Positions 34,160 through 43,565 of a stretch of DNA of 64,000 bases are shown here, in pieces. Source of the DNA: Candidatus Borkfalkia ceftriaxoniphila. GTDB lineage: Bacteria > Bacillota > Clostridia > Christensenellales > Borkfalkiaceae. The notes beneath the pieces are model-generated. The model saw nothing but the letters and a program-made list of their open reading frames with translations. It ran no database searches and had not been told where the DNA came from. The position numbers were made by a program, and so were the translations under genes. The DNA lies in the NCBI RefSeq assembly GCF_004134775.1, contig NZ_SDOZ01000002.1, positions 592,004-656,003 on the forward strand, given 5' to 3'. Position 1 is the stretch's first letter. Every line of letters starts with the position of its first letter.

Positions 34160-37100
34160 TCAATGCAGCGGCACGTGAACGCACGAAAGACGATCGAGAT
34201 TGACGATATGCGCCGAAATTTTTTCGATTTTCGCAATTTTTCCGACCGCCGCGGCGTAAATTTCCAACTGGCGGGCGTAGTCGCGCACCAGCCTTTCGTC
34301 GGAGTGCGTAGAATATTTGTAGTCGATGATCAGCGCCTCGTCCCCCCTGACGGCAAGAAGGTCGATGGCGCCCTGTACGAGCACTTCGTCCTCGCTGTCC
34401 GTTGCAAAGAGCGCGTTTGCGGGCAGGGACAGCAAAAATTCCTGCTCTCGGTACAGGGTAAAGCCGCGCAGATTTCCGAACAGGGGAAAGGCGAGAATGC
34501 GCGCCATCTTCTGTCTGTTCAGTTTTGCCGCAAGTTCGGGGCGCGTCTTTTCAAAGAGGGCGAATATGCGTTCCGCCTCCCGTTCGGGCGGCGCGAAAAA
34601 GTTCGCCCGTTCTAAAAAGGCGTGATAGGCGATGCCCGTTTCCTTGTCCGTCTTCGAGCCGCCCGTATCCTCGGGGAATAGTTCTTTTTCCGCGTAAAAG
34701 CGCTCGCCCTGCCGCTTTAAAATGGCGCTTGCGGAACTCTTGACGGGAATTTCGAGGCTGCTTGCGTACGGATAAGGCGCGCGGTAGCGCAAGGCGATCT
34801 CGCGTTCGGCTGCCTCGTCGGTGGAAGAGATAAGGAGCGGCCGCTCCCCCGTTGCCACGAAATCCGCAGATTCCAACTGCAAAAAGCGGTCGCGGAATTT
34901 TTCGAAGGGAATGAAGTCGGAAAATTTCGACGCGCGCCCGACGCGGGCAAAGTCGAATTCTCCCTCCTCGCGGAAAATGAAGTGCATACAATACTGCGCG
35001 CGCGTCGCCGCCACGTAGAGAAGGCGCATTTCGTCCTCCGCGCGCCGCGCGGTCATACGCTCGCGGAAGAGGGCGCGCAAAATCGTGTCGTAGGCGGTGA
35101 AATTCTGTTCGTTGTAAGAAAGGGGTGCAAAGCCCCACTCTTCGTCGGTCAGAATTTTTTCCTTGAAATCCCTGTCGTCGAATCGATTGTCCATGCCCGC
35201 CACGATGACGACGGGAAATTCGAGCCCCTTGGAGGCGTGCATGGTCATCACCCGCACGGCGTTTTCGCCGCCCGCCTCGGAAAAGCCGACCTGATAACGG
35301 TTATTTTTCAGGCGGCGCAAGACGTCGGACACGCTCAGCGCGCCGCATTCGGATAAAAAGCGGTCGATACGCTTGACGCGCTCTTCCCCGTTTTCCGCGC
35401 GCAACTGTTCGATCTCCTCGCCCGACTCGGACAGGATACCCGCCAGAAGTTCCGCCGCGCTCCGCACGTTGGCGAGCAGGCGCAGTCTTTGCGTCTGCGC
35501 ATAAAACGCGCGCAGTTTTTCGCCCGTCCGATTCTGCGCGGCTTCGGCGTATTCGCGGCAGGCTTCGACGAAACTTTTTTGCGACCCCGCCGCCAGTCGG
35601 ATATCCGCAAGTTCTTCGTCCGTCAGTTTTCCGAGCGCGCTTTTGAGCGCGGCGGCGAGCGGAATATCCTGTTCTGCGCAGTCGAGATAGCGCAGAATCT
35701 CGATCAGGCGCTTGATCTCGGGGTACTCGCAGATGTTGTATTCGGCGGCGCTCGCCACGGGAATGCCGCGGCGGACGAGTTCCGCGATGATCTTCGCCGC
35801 GCGCCCCGTCTTGCTGCGCGAAAGCACGACGATGTCTTTATAATCATTCTGCACGAATTCGCCCGAGTCCGCGTCGAAGTGTTTTTTGTGCAGTTCCGCG
35901 GCGATGACGCTCGCGATATACGCGCCCTCGGCGTCGGTCTTTTCCTCGCCGCCGTTCAGATGGCCGATGACCGAATACACGTCGCGCTCTTCGGGCGCTT
36001 TTTCTTCCTCTTCGGGAATGAAATCCAGCCACACTTCGCCCGAATTTTTCGGGAAACGGTCGCTCGCGGTCATGACCGAGGTATTCTTGTAATCGACGGC
36101 GCCCGTGCGCTTGGTCATGACTTCGGAAAAGATCAGATTGACCGCGTCCAGAACGCGCGGCGCGCTGCGGAAATTACCGTTTAAAACGAGCGCCTTTCCG
36201 CACGCGGACAGACGTTCGAACTTTTCCCCGAAAAAGCGGGCGCTGCAACCGCGGAACCCGTAGATCGACTGCTTGACGTCGCCGACCATGAACATATTTT
36301 CCCCCTGCAAGGTGCGTAAGATGCTTTCCTGACAGGGATTCACGTCCTGATATTCGTCCACGAAAACGTGCGTATAGCGCGATTTCAACTCTTTTTCCAC
36401 CATCTCGTGCGACAAGAGCGCGAGCGTGCGGTGTTCGAGATCGGAAAAGTCCAGTTTGCCCGCGCGCTTTTTAACGGCGGCGTACGCGTCGTCGAAGGCG
36501 AGCAGAAGTTCGCACAGCGCCGCCGCGATCTCCCCCGAGCGAAAGTATCGCGCGAGGTCTTCCCCTTCGTTTTCGTACCCCTTCAATTCGATCAGGATCT
36601 CTTTGAATGCATTTTTCGCGCCGTCGATGTGCGCGTCGAGTCTGAGCGCGGGCGCGTTTTCCGCCTTTTTGAGCGGCCCGTTGGGGGGCTTGGAGGAAAG
36701 TTTGCTTTCCTTTGCCAGAGCCGCCGCGGCGTACAGATCTTCCGCTCTTTCCAATTGCAGGCACAGCGCCTGAATTTCCGCCAGAAACGAGAGATATTTG
36801 GGACTCATTTCGCTGCCTGAAACGAAATATTCGGTTTCCTCCGCCAGCGACTGCACGCGCGCGCGCAACTGCGTTAAACGGACTTTCAACCCCGAAAAGA
36901 GGGTATCCGCGATCGAATGAAACGTTTCTTCGGTAAAGCGCGCGGGCATATTTTCCAGCCGCGCGCGGTAATCGGCGTGCACGCGCATCTTTTCGTAGAG
37001 GGGCAAAAATAATTCCGTGAGCCGCTTTAAACCCTTGCTGCCCGCGTACAGCCGCAATAACAGTTGGAATTTTTCGCTCTTTTGTTCCAAAAGCGCGTCC

Positions 37101-37534
37101 GTCGCGATCTCCGCCGCGCGGTTTTTCATTTCCGAAGCGTCCGCGTCGTCGGCGATCTGAAAATCGCCGTTTTCGTCGGTGACGTAAAAGTAACGGCGGA
37201 TCAGGTTTGCGCAGAACGAATGCAGCGTGCAGATATCCGACGCGCCGATCTCGCTCAACTCGTATTTGAGGCGCGATTTCACGCCCTCGTCCGTCTCCTC
37301 GTTGATGCGCCCGACGATCGCGCGTTTCAGTTTTTCCTTCATTTCGGCGGCGGCAAGGTTGGTAAAAGTGACGGCGAGCACGCCCGAGATCTGCGCCTTT
37401 CCTTCCAGAATGAGAGAGATGATCTTCTCGATCATCACGAAAGTTTTTCCGCTGCCCGCGGACGCCGAAACGAGCGTTTCGCCCTCTGCCTCCACGGCGG
37501 CGCGCTGTTCGGCCGTCAGTATTTTTGCGCTCAT
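34160..37534 (-). CDS. addA: ATP-dependent helicase/nuclease subunit A
   Basis: This 1124-residue UvrD-like helicase has a C-terminal RecB-type nuclease and works with AddB in double-strand-break processing. Walker A SASAGSGKT lies at about 23-31, the DEYQDVN motif II in the middle, and TMHASKGLEFPVVIVAGMD is motif V. The nuclease motif is GAIDLLAVRGDEALIIDYKYS (Asp and DYK ligands) near the C-terminus. ATG at 37534 overlaps the addB stop (ATGA), with GAGGGGCGAG upstream; a longer frame to 37651 is inside addB. Firmicutes use AddAB in place of RecBCD. Confidence 0.96.
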   Translation of the reverse strand: MSAKILTAEQRAAVEAEGETLVSASAGSGKTFVMIEKIISLILEGKAQISGVLAVTFTNLAAAEMKEKLKRAIVGRINEETDEGVKSRLKYELSEIGASDICTLHSFCANLIRRYFYVTDENGDFQIADDADASEMKNRAAEIATDALLEQKSEKFQLLLRLYAGSKGLKRLTELFLPLYEKMRVHADYRARLENMPARFTEETFHSIADTLFSGLKVRLTQLRARVQSLAEETEYFVSGSEMSPKYLSFLAEIQALCLQLERAEDLYAAAALAKESKLSSKPPNGPLKKAENAPALRLDAHIDGAKNAFKEILIELKGYENEGEDLARYFRSGEIAAALCELLLAFDDAYAAVKKRAGKLDFSDLEHRTLALLSHEMVEKELKSRYTHVFVDEYQDVNPCQESILRTLQGENMFMVGDVKQSIYGFRGCSARFFGEKFERLSACGKALVLNGNFRSAPRVLDAVNLIFSEVMTKRTGAVDYKNTSVMTASDRFPKNSGEVWLDFIPEEEEKAPEERDVYSVIGHLNGGEEKTDAEGAYIASVIAAELHKKHFDADSGEFVQNDYKDIVVLSRSKTGRAAKIIAELVRRGIPVASAAEYNICEYPEIKRLIEILRYLDCAEQDIPLAAALKSALGKLTDEELADIRLAAGSQKSFVEACREYAEAAQNRTGEKLRAFYAQTQRLRLLANVRSAAELLAGILSESGEEIEQLRAENGEERVKRIDRFLSECGALSVSDVLRRLKNNRYQVGFSEAGGENAVRVMTMHASKGLEFPVVIVAGMDNRFDDRDFKEKILTDEEWGFAPLSYNEQNFTAYDTILRALFRERMTARRAEDEMRLLYVAATRAQYCMHFIFREEGEFDFARVGRASKFSDFIPFEKFRDRFLQLESADFVATGERPLLISSTDEAAEREIALRYRAPYPYASSLEIPVKSSASAILKRQGERFYAEKELFPEDTGGSKTDKETGIAYHAFLERANFFAPPEREAERIFALFEKTRPELAAKLNRQKMARILAFPLFGNLRGFTLYREQEFLLSLPANALFATDSEDEVLVQGAIDLLAVRGDEALIIDYKYSTHSDERLVRDYARQLEIYAAAVGKIAKIEKISAHIVNLDRLSCVHVPLH

Positions 37535-40500
37535 AACTCGCCCCTCCTCTTCTTTACGATCTTCGCGATCTCGGCGCACTTGACGGCGCTCTCTTTGCGC
37601 GCCTTTTTCGCGTCCGCGCCGCATACACCGCCGTAGGGGCAGTATTCGCACACCCCGCCGTAGGGCGAGGGCGCGATGCAGCCCTTTTCGATCTCCCGCG
37701 CGCAGCCGAGCGCCGCTAGGCGGGAATAGTCGATAAACGCCTCAAAATCGTCGCCGTTCATCTGCTTGTCGCTGTTTCTTCCGAGCGCGGCGTTGACGAA
37801 ACGGCTCTTGCCGCCCTTTTCCAGGGCGACGTCGCTCATTTTCACAGCCTCTTCGTCGGCGAGCGAAAATCCCTGCATGCGGAAGGGATAGTCCTCCCCC
37901 TGCCGCGCGAAGGAGATGCGCGCGGGGAAATAGTACGCGCCTGCAGGCTTGGCGTAGGCGCTCACCGCGCTCATGTACAGTTGCAACTGCAATCTGCGTC
38001 CCGTATAATAACTGTCCGCGTCCGCCTCGATGAGCGAACCCGTCTTATAATCGACGACGCGCACATAGTCGCCGCCACGGTCGATACGGTCGATCTTTCC
38101 CGAAAGGCGCAGATCGCGTTCGCCGGACAAGAGCGTGATGCCCGCAAAATCCGCATCGCGGCCGCCGAACTTCTTTTCCGCGCCCCAGACGGTAAACGCG
38201 GAACAGGCGATCTGCCGATATAATTCGGCAGCCACGACGCCCGCCTCGTTTTCCAGCGCACCCGCGGTGAATTTGCCCGCGTTGGTGTCTTTCAGATAGC
38301 AAAACGGCGCTTCGGAAAGCAATTTTTCCGCCTGCCCGCGGGCGAACGCAACGCACGCCTGTTCGCTGTCGAACGTGCGGAAAGACTCCGCCGTCCGCTG
38401 CAAGACGGCGTGCATGAAATCGCCCGTATCCAGTGGCCGCACCGCGCCCTCAATGCGCGGCATGAGGCGCAGTCCGCGCTCGGAAAAATTCTTGTAAGGA
38501 CAGGAAAAATAGCCCTCGATGAGCGTGGGCGAGATCTCGTGCCGCCCGCGGAACATAACTTCCGCGGCGTTGGGGATAAAATCCCCTTTCGTCTGCGCGT
38601 TCAAAAGAGAATCGACGTCCTCGCCTTTGTTTTTCAGCGCGAAATACAGTCCGTTGTGCGCGGAGAACTCCGCCGCGCCCCGCCTGTATTGATCGGCGCG
38701 CAGCAAAAGTTCTTTGAGCGCGGGTACCCGCTCGATGGCGGCAAACGAGAGATAGCGCGCGTAGGCGGCGCCGTTTTCCCGTTCCCAACGCTCGAATCTG
38801 CCGCGCGTAAACGTAGCGACGGGCGCGCCGCCCTTTCTTGCGAGCGCCGCGAAAACCGTATCGAAAATTTCGCTCTTTTTGCATTCCTTTCCGCCCTGCG
38901 ATAAAGGATACGTAAGATACAGCCGCTCGGTAAACGAACACAGAGCGAGCGCGGCGCTCTCCCGCGCGCGTGCGTTCACTTCGCGTATCTTGGGCTGGAT
39001 CTCCACTTTCAGCGTGCGCAGGCGGTCGATATCCCGATCGGAAATGAGGGCGGTATCCGCGCCCGACGCGGGCACGTCCGAGGTGAGCGCGGCGGCAAAC
39101 AGCACTTTCCCCGCGCTCTTCTTGCTTTCGGAGAGCGAGCCGACGAATACCGCGTCTGTAAACTGCGGAATGAGGGAAATTTCCAAACTTTTCAGGCTTT
39201 CGGACAAGAGGGAAGAAAACTCTTCGGCGGAAAGCCGCACGCCGCGCGTAAGCATCTCCGCCTCGTCGAGAACGCGGTTAAGGCTCTCCGCCCCCTTGGA
39301 AAAATATGCCGAATCCTCCGCATACCCCGCCTCTGCGAGTTGTTTCGATATTTCTTCCTGCACCTTTTCCGCGTCCGCAAGGGCGAGAAGAGAACGAATC
39401 GCAGCGCAGTACGCCTGTCCCTCCGCGCGCGCCGCCGTAAAGGAAAGCATGCGCGAAGCGCGCTCGTACAGCGGGGAAAGCGCGGCGAAATCCTCTTTCG
39501 ATAAGGCGCCTTCCTTTAAGGGACGGCGCAGACCGCCCCTGTAATTTGCGAATTGCAGAAGATAATTTTTATATTTGTCGCGCAGGGACGCGTTCTTTTC
39601 GAAAAACACGTTGCCCACGAAACTTTCCGCGTCGTCTGCGGAAAAACCGTCGTAGATGAGTTTGCAATAATCGAGCGCGAAACGGCAGAGCGGATGGAAC
39701 AGAACGCTCTTTTTCACGTCGGCAAAGTACGGGATCTTGTACTCGGAAAACGTCTTTTCCAGTTTGACCGCGTAGGCGGCGACGTCGGGAAGCAGCAAGG
39801 AAATATCGCGGTAACGGAGGGAGCGGCCGTATACTTCCTTCTTGATCATCGAGGCGACGAAGGAGAGTTCGTCCTCCTCGTTCGCAGCCTCGTACACGGT
39901 CACGGCGTCACAGGCAAGGCGCGGTTTTTTATAACATTCGGGATCGAAAAAAGACTCGCGCAGTTTTTCCGCCGCAGGGCAACTTTCGCCCGCAAGCACG
40001 ATCTTTTCCACTTTCGCGCCGCATTCGGCGCAATATTTTTCAAAGGCGAGCGCCGCTTCGTTGGTGTAGATCTGTTCGTTTCCGCCGATAAAAATACCCG
40101 TGACCGCGTCCGCGCTCCCGATCGCCGCGCGGATGCCCGCCGCCGCCTGTTTGGTAAAGGAGGAAAAACCGACGAAAAACACGTTCGCGCCGCGCACCTT
40201 TTCGCTCTTTTCCATCGCCGACGGCAAGAGCGCCAGAACGCCGCTCTCGTCGAGATAGCCGCCCGACAGAAAATCCAGGTATTCGCGGTAGACAAGGGCG
40301 ATATCTTTGAGTTTTTCCGCCAAGATCTCGTCCGCTTCGGGGATCGCCTCTTCCAGCATTTCGGGCGTGACGAGCGCCGCGCGCAACTGCGCGATGGTCT
40401 CGTACAGCCGCTCGGCGCAGCCTGCGGGATTCTTTTTGAAACAGCGGAGTCTGTCGCGGCAGCGCGCTGCGATGGCGCCCACCGTGATGACGGAGCCTTG

Positions 40501-40725
40501 TTTGGTGAGCACCCGCCCCGAGTACTCCCCTTTCAGAAAGCGCGCGAACGTAGTGACGGAGGTCGCGAAAGAGCCGCCCGTGCGGGCGATCGCGGCGCGT
40601 TCGGCTTCCAGCGTGAGCCTGTCCTCCGCAAATATGAGATTGTTGCGCCCGTCCTCGCAAACGGCACCCGTAAGGGCGTTTAAAAGTTCGCGGACGTTGG
40701 GCGCGAGTATCATTCTGACGATCAT
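37531..40725 (-). CDS. addB: ATP-dependent nuclease subunit B with Fe-S nuclease domain
   Basis: This 1064-residue AddB is the Chi-recognition and nuclease partner of AddA. The C-terminal nuclease has GKIDRIDRGGDYVRVVDYKTG (metal ligands) and the Fe-S signature of one distant cysteine plus three clustered ones: Cys742 (SCPYKNF) and Cys1026-x2-Cys1029-x5-Cys1035 (VCEYCPYGGVCG). The N-terminal inactive helicase lacks a clear Walker A; the start MIVRMILAPNVRELLN is less conserved than in Bacillus. GAGGAAG precedes the ATG. It is the first gene of the addB-addA operon. Confidence 0.95.
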   Translation of the reverse strand: MIVRMILAPNVRELLNALTGAVCEDGRNNLIFAEDRLTLEAERAAIARTGGSFATSVTTFARFLKGEYSGRVLTKQGSVITVGAIAARCRDRLRCFKKNPAGCAERLYETIAQLRAALVTPEMLEEAIPEADEILAEKLKDIALVYREYLDFLSGGYLDESGVLALLPSAMEKSEKVRGANVFFVGFSSFTKQAAAGIRAAIGSADAVTGIFIGGNEQIYTNEAALAFEKYCAECGAKVEKIVLAGESCPAAEKLRESFFDPECYKKPRLACDAVTVYEAANEEDELSFVASMIKKEVYGRSLRYRDISLLLPDVAAYAVKLEKTFSEYKIPYFADVKKSVLFHPLCRFALDYCKLIYDGFSADDAESFVGNVFFEKNASLRDKYKNYLLQFANYRGGLRRPLKEGALSKEDFAALSPLYERASRMLSFTAARAEGQAYCAAIRSLLALADAEKVQEEISKQLAEAGYAEDSAYFSKGAESLNRVLDEAEMLTRGVRLSAEEFSSLLSESLKSLEISLIPQFTDAVFVGSLSESKKSAGKVLFAAALTSDVPASGADTALISDRDIDRLRTLKVEIQPKIREVNARARESAALALCSFTERLYLTYPLSQGGKECKKSEIFDTVFAALARKGGAPVATFTRGRFERWERENGAAYARYLSFAAIERVPALKELLLRADQYRRGAAEFSAHNGLYFALKNKGEDVDSLLNAQTKGDFIPNAAEVMFRGRHEISPTLIEGYFSCPYKNFSERGLRLMPRIEGAVRPLDTGDFMHAVLQRTAESFRTFDSEQACVAFARGQAEKLLSEAPFCYLKDTNAGKFTAGALENEAGVVAAELYRQIACSAFTVWGAEKKFGGRDADFAGITLLSGERDLRLSGKIDRIDRGGDYVRVVDYKTGSLIEADADSYYTGRRLQLQLYMSAVSAYAKPAGAYYFPARISFARQGEDYPFRMQGFSLADEEAVKMSDVALEKGGKSRFVNAALGRNSDKQMNGDDFEAFIDYSRLAALGCAREIEKGCIAPSPYGGVCEYCPYGGVCGADAKKARKESAVKCAEIAKIVKKRRGEL

Positions 40726-40823
40726 AGTCTTCCTCGTGCGTAAAAGGCCGCTCTCTCGCGGCGATGTTTATTCCATTATACCATAAATTCTTTTGAATTT
40801 TAAGGAAATTTCATGATTTTGTT

Positions 40824-40852
40824 TTTACAAACGCGACAAATTATGGTATACT
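40824..40852 (+). promoter_or_regulatory. Promoter of lipoprotein gene 40897
   Basis: TTTACA (40824-40829), 17-bp spacer and TATACT (40847-40852). Confidence 0.75.
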
Positions 40853-40896
40853 GTTATCTGTTCAATCCAACAATACGCTTTATGGAGCACTTTTTT

Positions 40897-41952
40897 ATGA
40901 AAAAGAAATTGACGGTACTTTCCATTCTGATTGCGGCGGTCCTCGTTGTATCCGCCTGCACAGGCATGGTCTCCACGACATTGACGGCCAACTGGCACAC
41001 GCGCGATATCGAATACGACCCCGCTTTTTACGAGGAACTCACCTATGACGTTGCCTATAACGGCGACGAGGCGACCACGACCGTGTACGATATGAAAGAT
41101 TTCAAGGGCACGTACGTCATGAAAATTTCCGCGGGCGAAAGTTATCTCACCGAGGACGGAAAAACGGTCAATAATTTGTATAAGATGGAAACCGACCTCA
41201 GCCTTTCAGGCACATTCGCACAGAAGAGCGGAAAAGACGTATTCGCTTTTTCCGATCTTTCGGTCGTTTCCACCGTCTATTTCCACCGCATCGGCGAAGG
41301 CTATAACCTGCAGCCCGTACACAGCGAAACGAAATATCTCGTGTACGCGCCGGGACAGGGCAGCCTGAACGCGGTAGACGTCCGTATTGCCAAATACGAC
41401 GTCGTCATCGACTACAACGATAACTGTTCCGCTGCGAAATACAGCAAGAAAGACCGCAGCGGAGAACTAGACGTTTCCATTCCCGACGAATGGAAGAACA
41501 ACGTGCGCATCGAAAAAGCCAACGACGTCGAAAATCAGAGTTTTTCCAAGTTACAGAATAGTTACTCTTTCTTCGACAACGCGCAGTTATATTTTGCAGC
41601 GCGCGGCATGGCTTTCGCGCAAAACTCTTCCTTTACGGTGAACACCATCGTCCCCAACGCCAATAAGACGGCGAAACTGCAATTCTCCTGCTCTTCCGTT
41701 TCCTCCCGCAAATATGCGTTTACGATGGACGGCAAGGAAGTGAACGAAGATATTTCTTCCGCAGAAGTGAGCATGGGCCTGAGCGAGGGCAATTCATCGG
41801 GCAGTTCCGTCAAACTTTATCTTGCGACCAAGGCGGAAGGACTTTCCAACACTTACCGCAACCTGCCGTTGCAGATCGAAGAACCCTACTCTTTCGGGCT
41901 GGGAAAAATGGTGTATTCTTTGAAAAACGTTTCCACCGTCCGCCCCGCATAA
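40897..41952 (+). CDS. Putative lipoprotein of unknown function
   Basis: This 351-residue secreted protein has a lipobox VVSAC (Cys about 21) after MKKKLTVLSILIAAVL. The mature part is beta-rich and polar, with no domain I recognise; segments such as LSLSGTFAQKSGKDVFAFSDLS suggest an antiparallel sheet sandwich. ATG at 40897 has GGAG about 9 nt upstream, and the frame continues further 5' without signal-like sequence. It is monocistronic with its own promoter and terminator, between addB and glycan locus 2. No function is assigned. Confidence 0.8.
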   Translation: MKKKLTVLSILIAAVLVVSACTGMVSTTLTANWHTRDIEYDPAFYEELTYDVAYNGDEATTTVYDMKDFKGTYVMKISAGESYLTEDGKTVNNLYKMETDLSLSGTFAQKSGKDVFAFSDLSVVSTVYFHRIGEGYNLQPVHSETKYLVYAPGQGSLNAVDVRIAKYDVVIDYNDNCSAAKYSKKDRSGELDVSIPDEWKNNVRIEKANDVENQSFSKLQNSYSFFDNAQLYFAARGMAFAQNSSFTVNTIVPNANKTAKLQFSCSSVSSRKYAFTMDGKEVNEDISSAEVSMGLSEGNSSGSSVKLYLATKAEGLSNTYRNLPLQIEEPYSFGLGKMVYSLKNVSTVRPA

Positions 41953-41964
41953 AAAACGAAATTT

Positions 41965-41997
41965 AACCCCCGCCGCAGTTTTGCGGCGGGGGTTTTT
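41965..41997 (+). terminator. Terminator after lipoprotein gene
   Basis: AACCCCCGCCGCA pairs with TGCGGCGGGGGTT around GTTT and is followed by TTT. Confidence 0.88.
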
Positions 41998-42045
41998 AAA
42001 GTTTTCGACCCGTTATTAAAATAGAATAAGTGATATTCATCCACC

Positions 42046-43515
42046 TTAAATGTACTGTTTTAACGCCTCTACGGAAGCTTGGTCAGGAACGGTAAAGGTA
42101 TCGGCGACAAATGCGCAATTTTGATCCGAGCGGTCGCGCTTTAACAAAAGGTAGTCTCCCAGCATATGCACCGTTCGGTTTTGACGCCGTTCGGAAAAAG
42201 CCGTAAATCGTTCTTCGATATGTACTTCTTCCTCAATGTTTTCAAATTCGAGCATCCCGTTCTTCAATTCTCCCGCCGAACAACGAACCTTACAATGCGA
42301 AGGTACATAAATACAAAGGTGAGAAATTCTATGGTGAGGCTTGATGTCGAGGATTCGACCTTCATTATGCTCCGTAACGCTTAAAGACAATTCCTCACTT
42401 TCCATTTCAAAAGGTAAAAGAACATATGATGTACCGTTCCTCTTTATGATGCCGTACTCACAGAGTTCATAAAAGCATTCTGCTATACGCATTGTACAGC
42501 AAAAAAAAGCCTCATAAATGTAGCTGTGCAGACAATCGTTCTTTTCATTCAAACAAGTTTCACACCCGGCTCCGCCGTTCGGCCTTTGCGATACGCGCAA
42601 AGCATTCAAATAACAGCGATTGGCAAATTCTATATATCTCCTCTCTCCCGTTATTTCAAACAGCTGCATGGCAAATATCAAGGAATCTACGACGGCACAG
42701 GTTTCCGTCCAATAAGGCTTGCCGAACCAGTTAAAATTTGCATAATTAAGCGTCATTCCGTAGTTGAAGTACAGCTCGAAATTGCGTTTCGCCAGGTCCA
42801 AAAGCTCTTGCTCGCCCGTCAACCGATAAAAGCGAAGAACCCCGCGGGAACCCGATAGGGTTGCGTGCGTCTGACAGTTATATCTCACATAATCAATTTG
42901 AGAAAATTTTGAAATCATAGCTCGGATGACGGGTAGCAACGCCTTATTTCCTGTGATTTCATAAGTATGAGTAATACCGTCCAACAAAATAAACGCGCAG
43001 CCCACATCGCTGGAAAGCCGCCATCCTTCGGTCACGATCTTCTGTAAATGGCCGCCTACATCCCCCTCCTCGCGCTTGACCGTAGGATAACGCAGATAAG
43101 ACGGTGCAAGTTTTGTCAAATACCTCTCTGAGATACGGTTCAGCCTTGCGAGTACCTCCTCTCTCCCAACGATCTCATACACAGCACACAAGCCCCGCAA
43201 AAACCAACTGTTGCCAGAAAGCTGTTGCTCGTTTACTGAATTTTCGTCAAACAATTCGCCGAAATAACCGTCTTCATTGGTGTGTTCATCGAGAGAATCT
43301 AAAATATCATCAAGCTGATGCAGGATATTCTGTTTTTCCCTCTCGCCGTCTTCTGCCCGATAAAGCGATGCGAGCGCAAGAATCGTTCTGCCTTGCCAAT
43401 CACCCGGCCAATCCCCTCCCTCGAGAAAAATCTGAGGGGCACAATATTCGGGCGCCGACAACCGTTCTCTGTTTTTGCGTATTCTGTTTTTTAACTGTCC
43501 GTAAACTTTTTTCAT
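42046..43515 (-). CDS. GH127-like (beta-L-arabinofuranosidase superfamily) cytoplasmic protein
   Basis: This 489-residue alpha/alpha-barrel protein has no signal peptide. It shows the GH127 zinc-thiolate pattern: Glu271 and Cys273 (WTETCAVV) and the adjacent pair Cys339-Cys340 (EAFFCCTMRI), matching Glu338, Cys340, Cys417 (nucleophile) and Cys418 of HypBA1. I see no glutamate at the spacing of the HypBA1 acid/base Glu322, so activity may differ. A beta-sandwich follows (about 380-489). It is the last gene of locus 2, presumably trimming imported sugars inside the cell. No Shine-Dalgarno is evident; a strong hairpin lies 13 nt upstream. Confidence 0.78.
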   Translation of the reverse strand: MKKVYGQLKNRIRKNRERLSAPEYCAPQIFLEGGDWPGDWQGRTILALASLYRAEDGEREKQNILHQLDDILDSLDEHTNEDGYFGELFDENSVNEQQLSGNSWFLRGLCAVYEIVGREEVLARLNRISERYLTKLAPSYLRYPTVKREEGDVGGHLQKIVTEGWRLSSDVGCAFILLDGITHTYEITGNKALLPVIRAMISKFSQIDYVRYNCQTHATLSGSRGVLRFYRLTGEQELLDLAKRNFELYFNYGMTLNYANFNWFGKPYWTETCAVVDSLIFAMQLFEITGERRYIEFANRCYLNALRVSQRPNGGAGCETCLNEKNDCLHSYIYEAFFCCTMRIAECFYELCEYGIIKRNGTSYVLLPFEMESEELSLSVTEHNEGRILDIKPHHRISHLCIYVPSHCKVRCSAGELKNGMLEFENIEEEVHIEERFTAFSERRQNRTVHMLGDYLLLKRDRSDQNCAFVADTFTVPDQASVEALKQYI

Positions 43516-43527
43516 TCTGTTTATTAT

Positions 43528-43557
43528 GCCGTTCCGCAGAATCCTCTGCGGAACGGC
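43528..43557 (-). repeat. Intercistronic hairpin in locus 2
   Basis: Perfect 13-bp arms (GCCGTTCCGCAGA and TCTGCGGAACGGC) around ATCC lie between the Ig lipoprotein stop and the GH127-like start. No T-run follows on the minus strand, so it is more likely an mRNA stability or attenuation element than a full terminator. Confidence 0.7.
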
Positions 43558-43565
43558 CCACCTTT

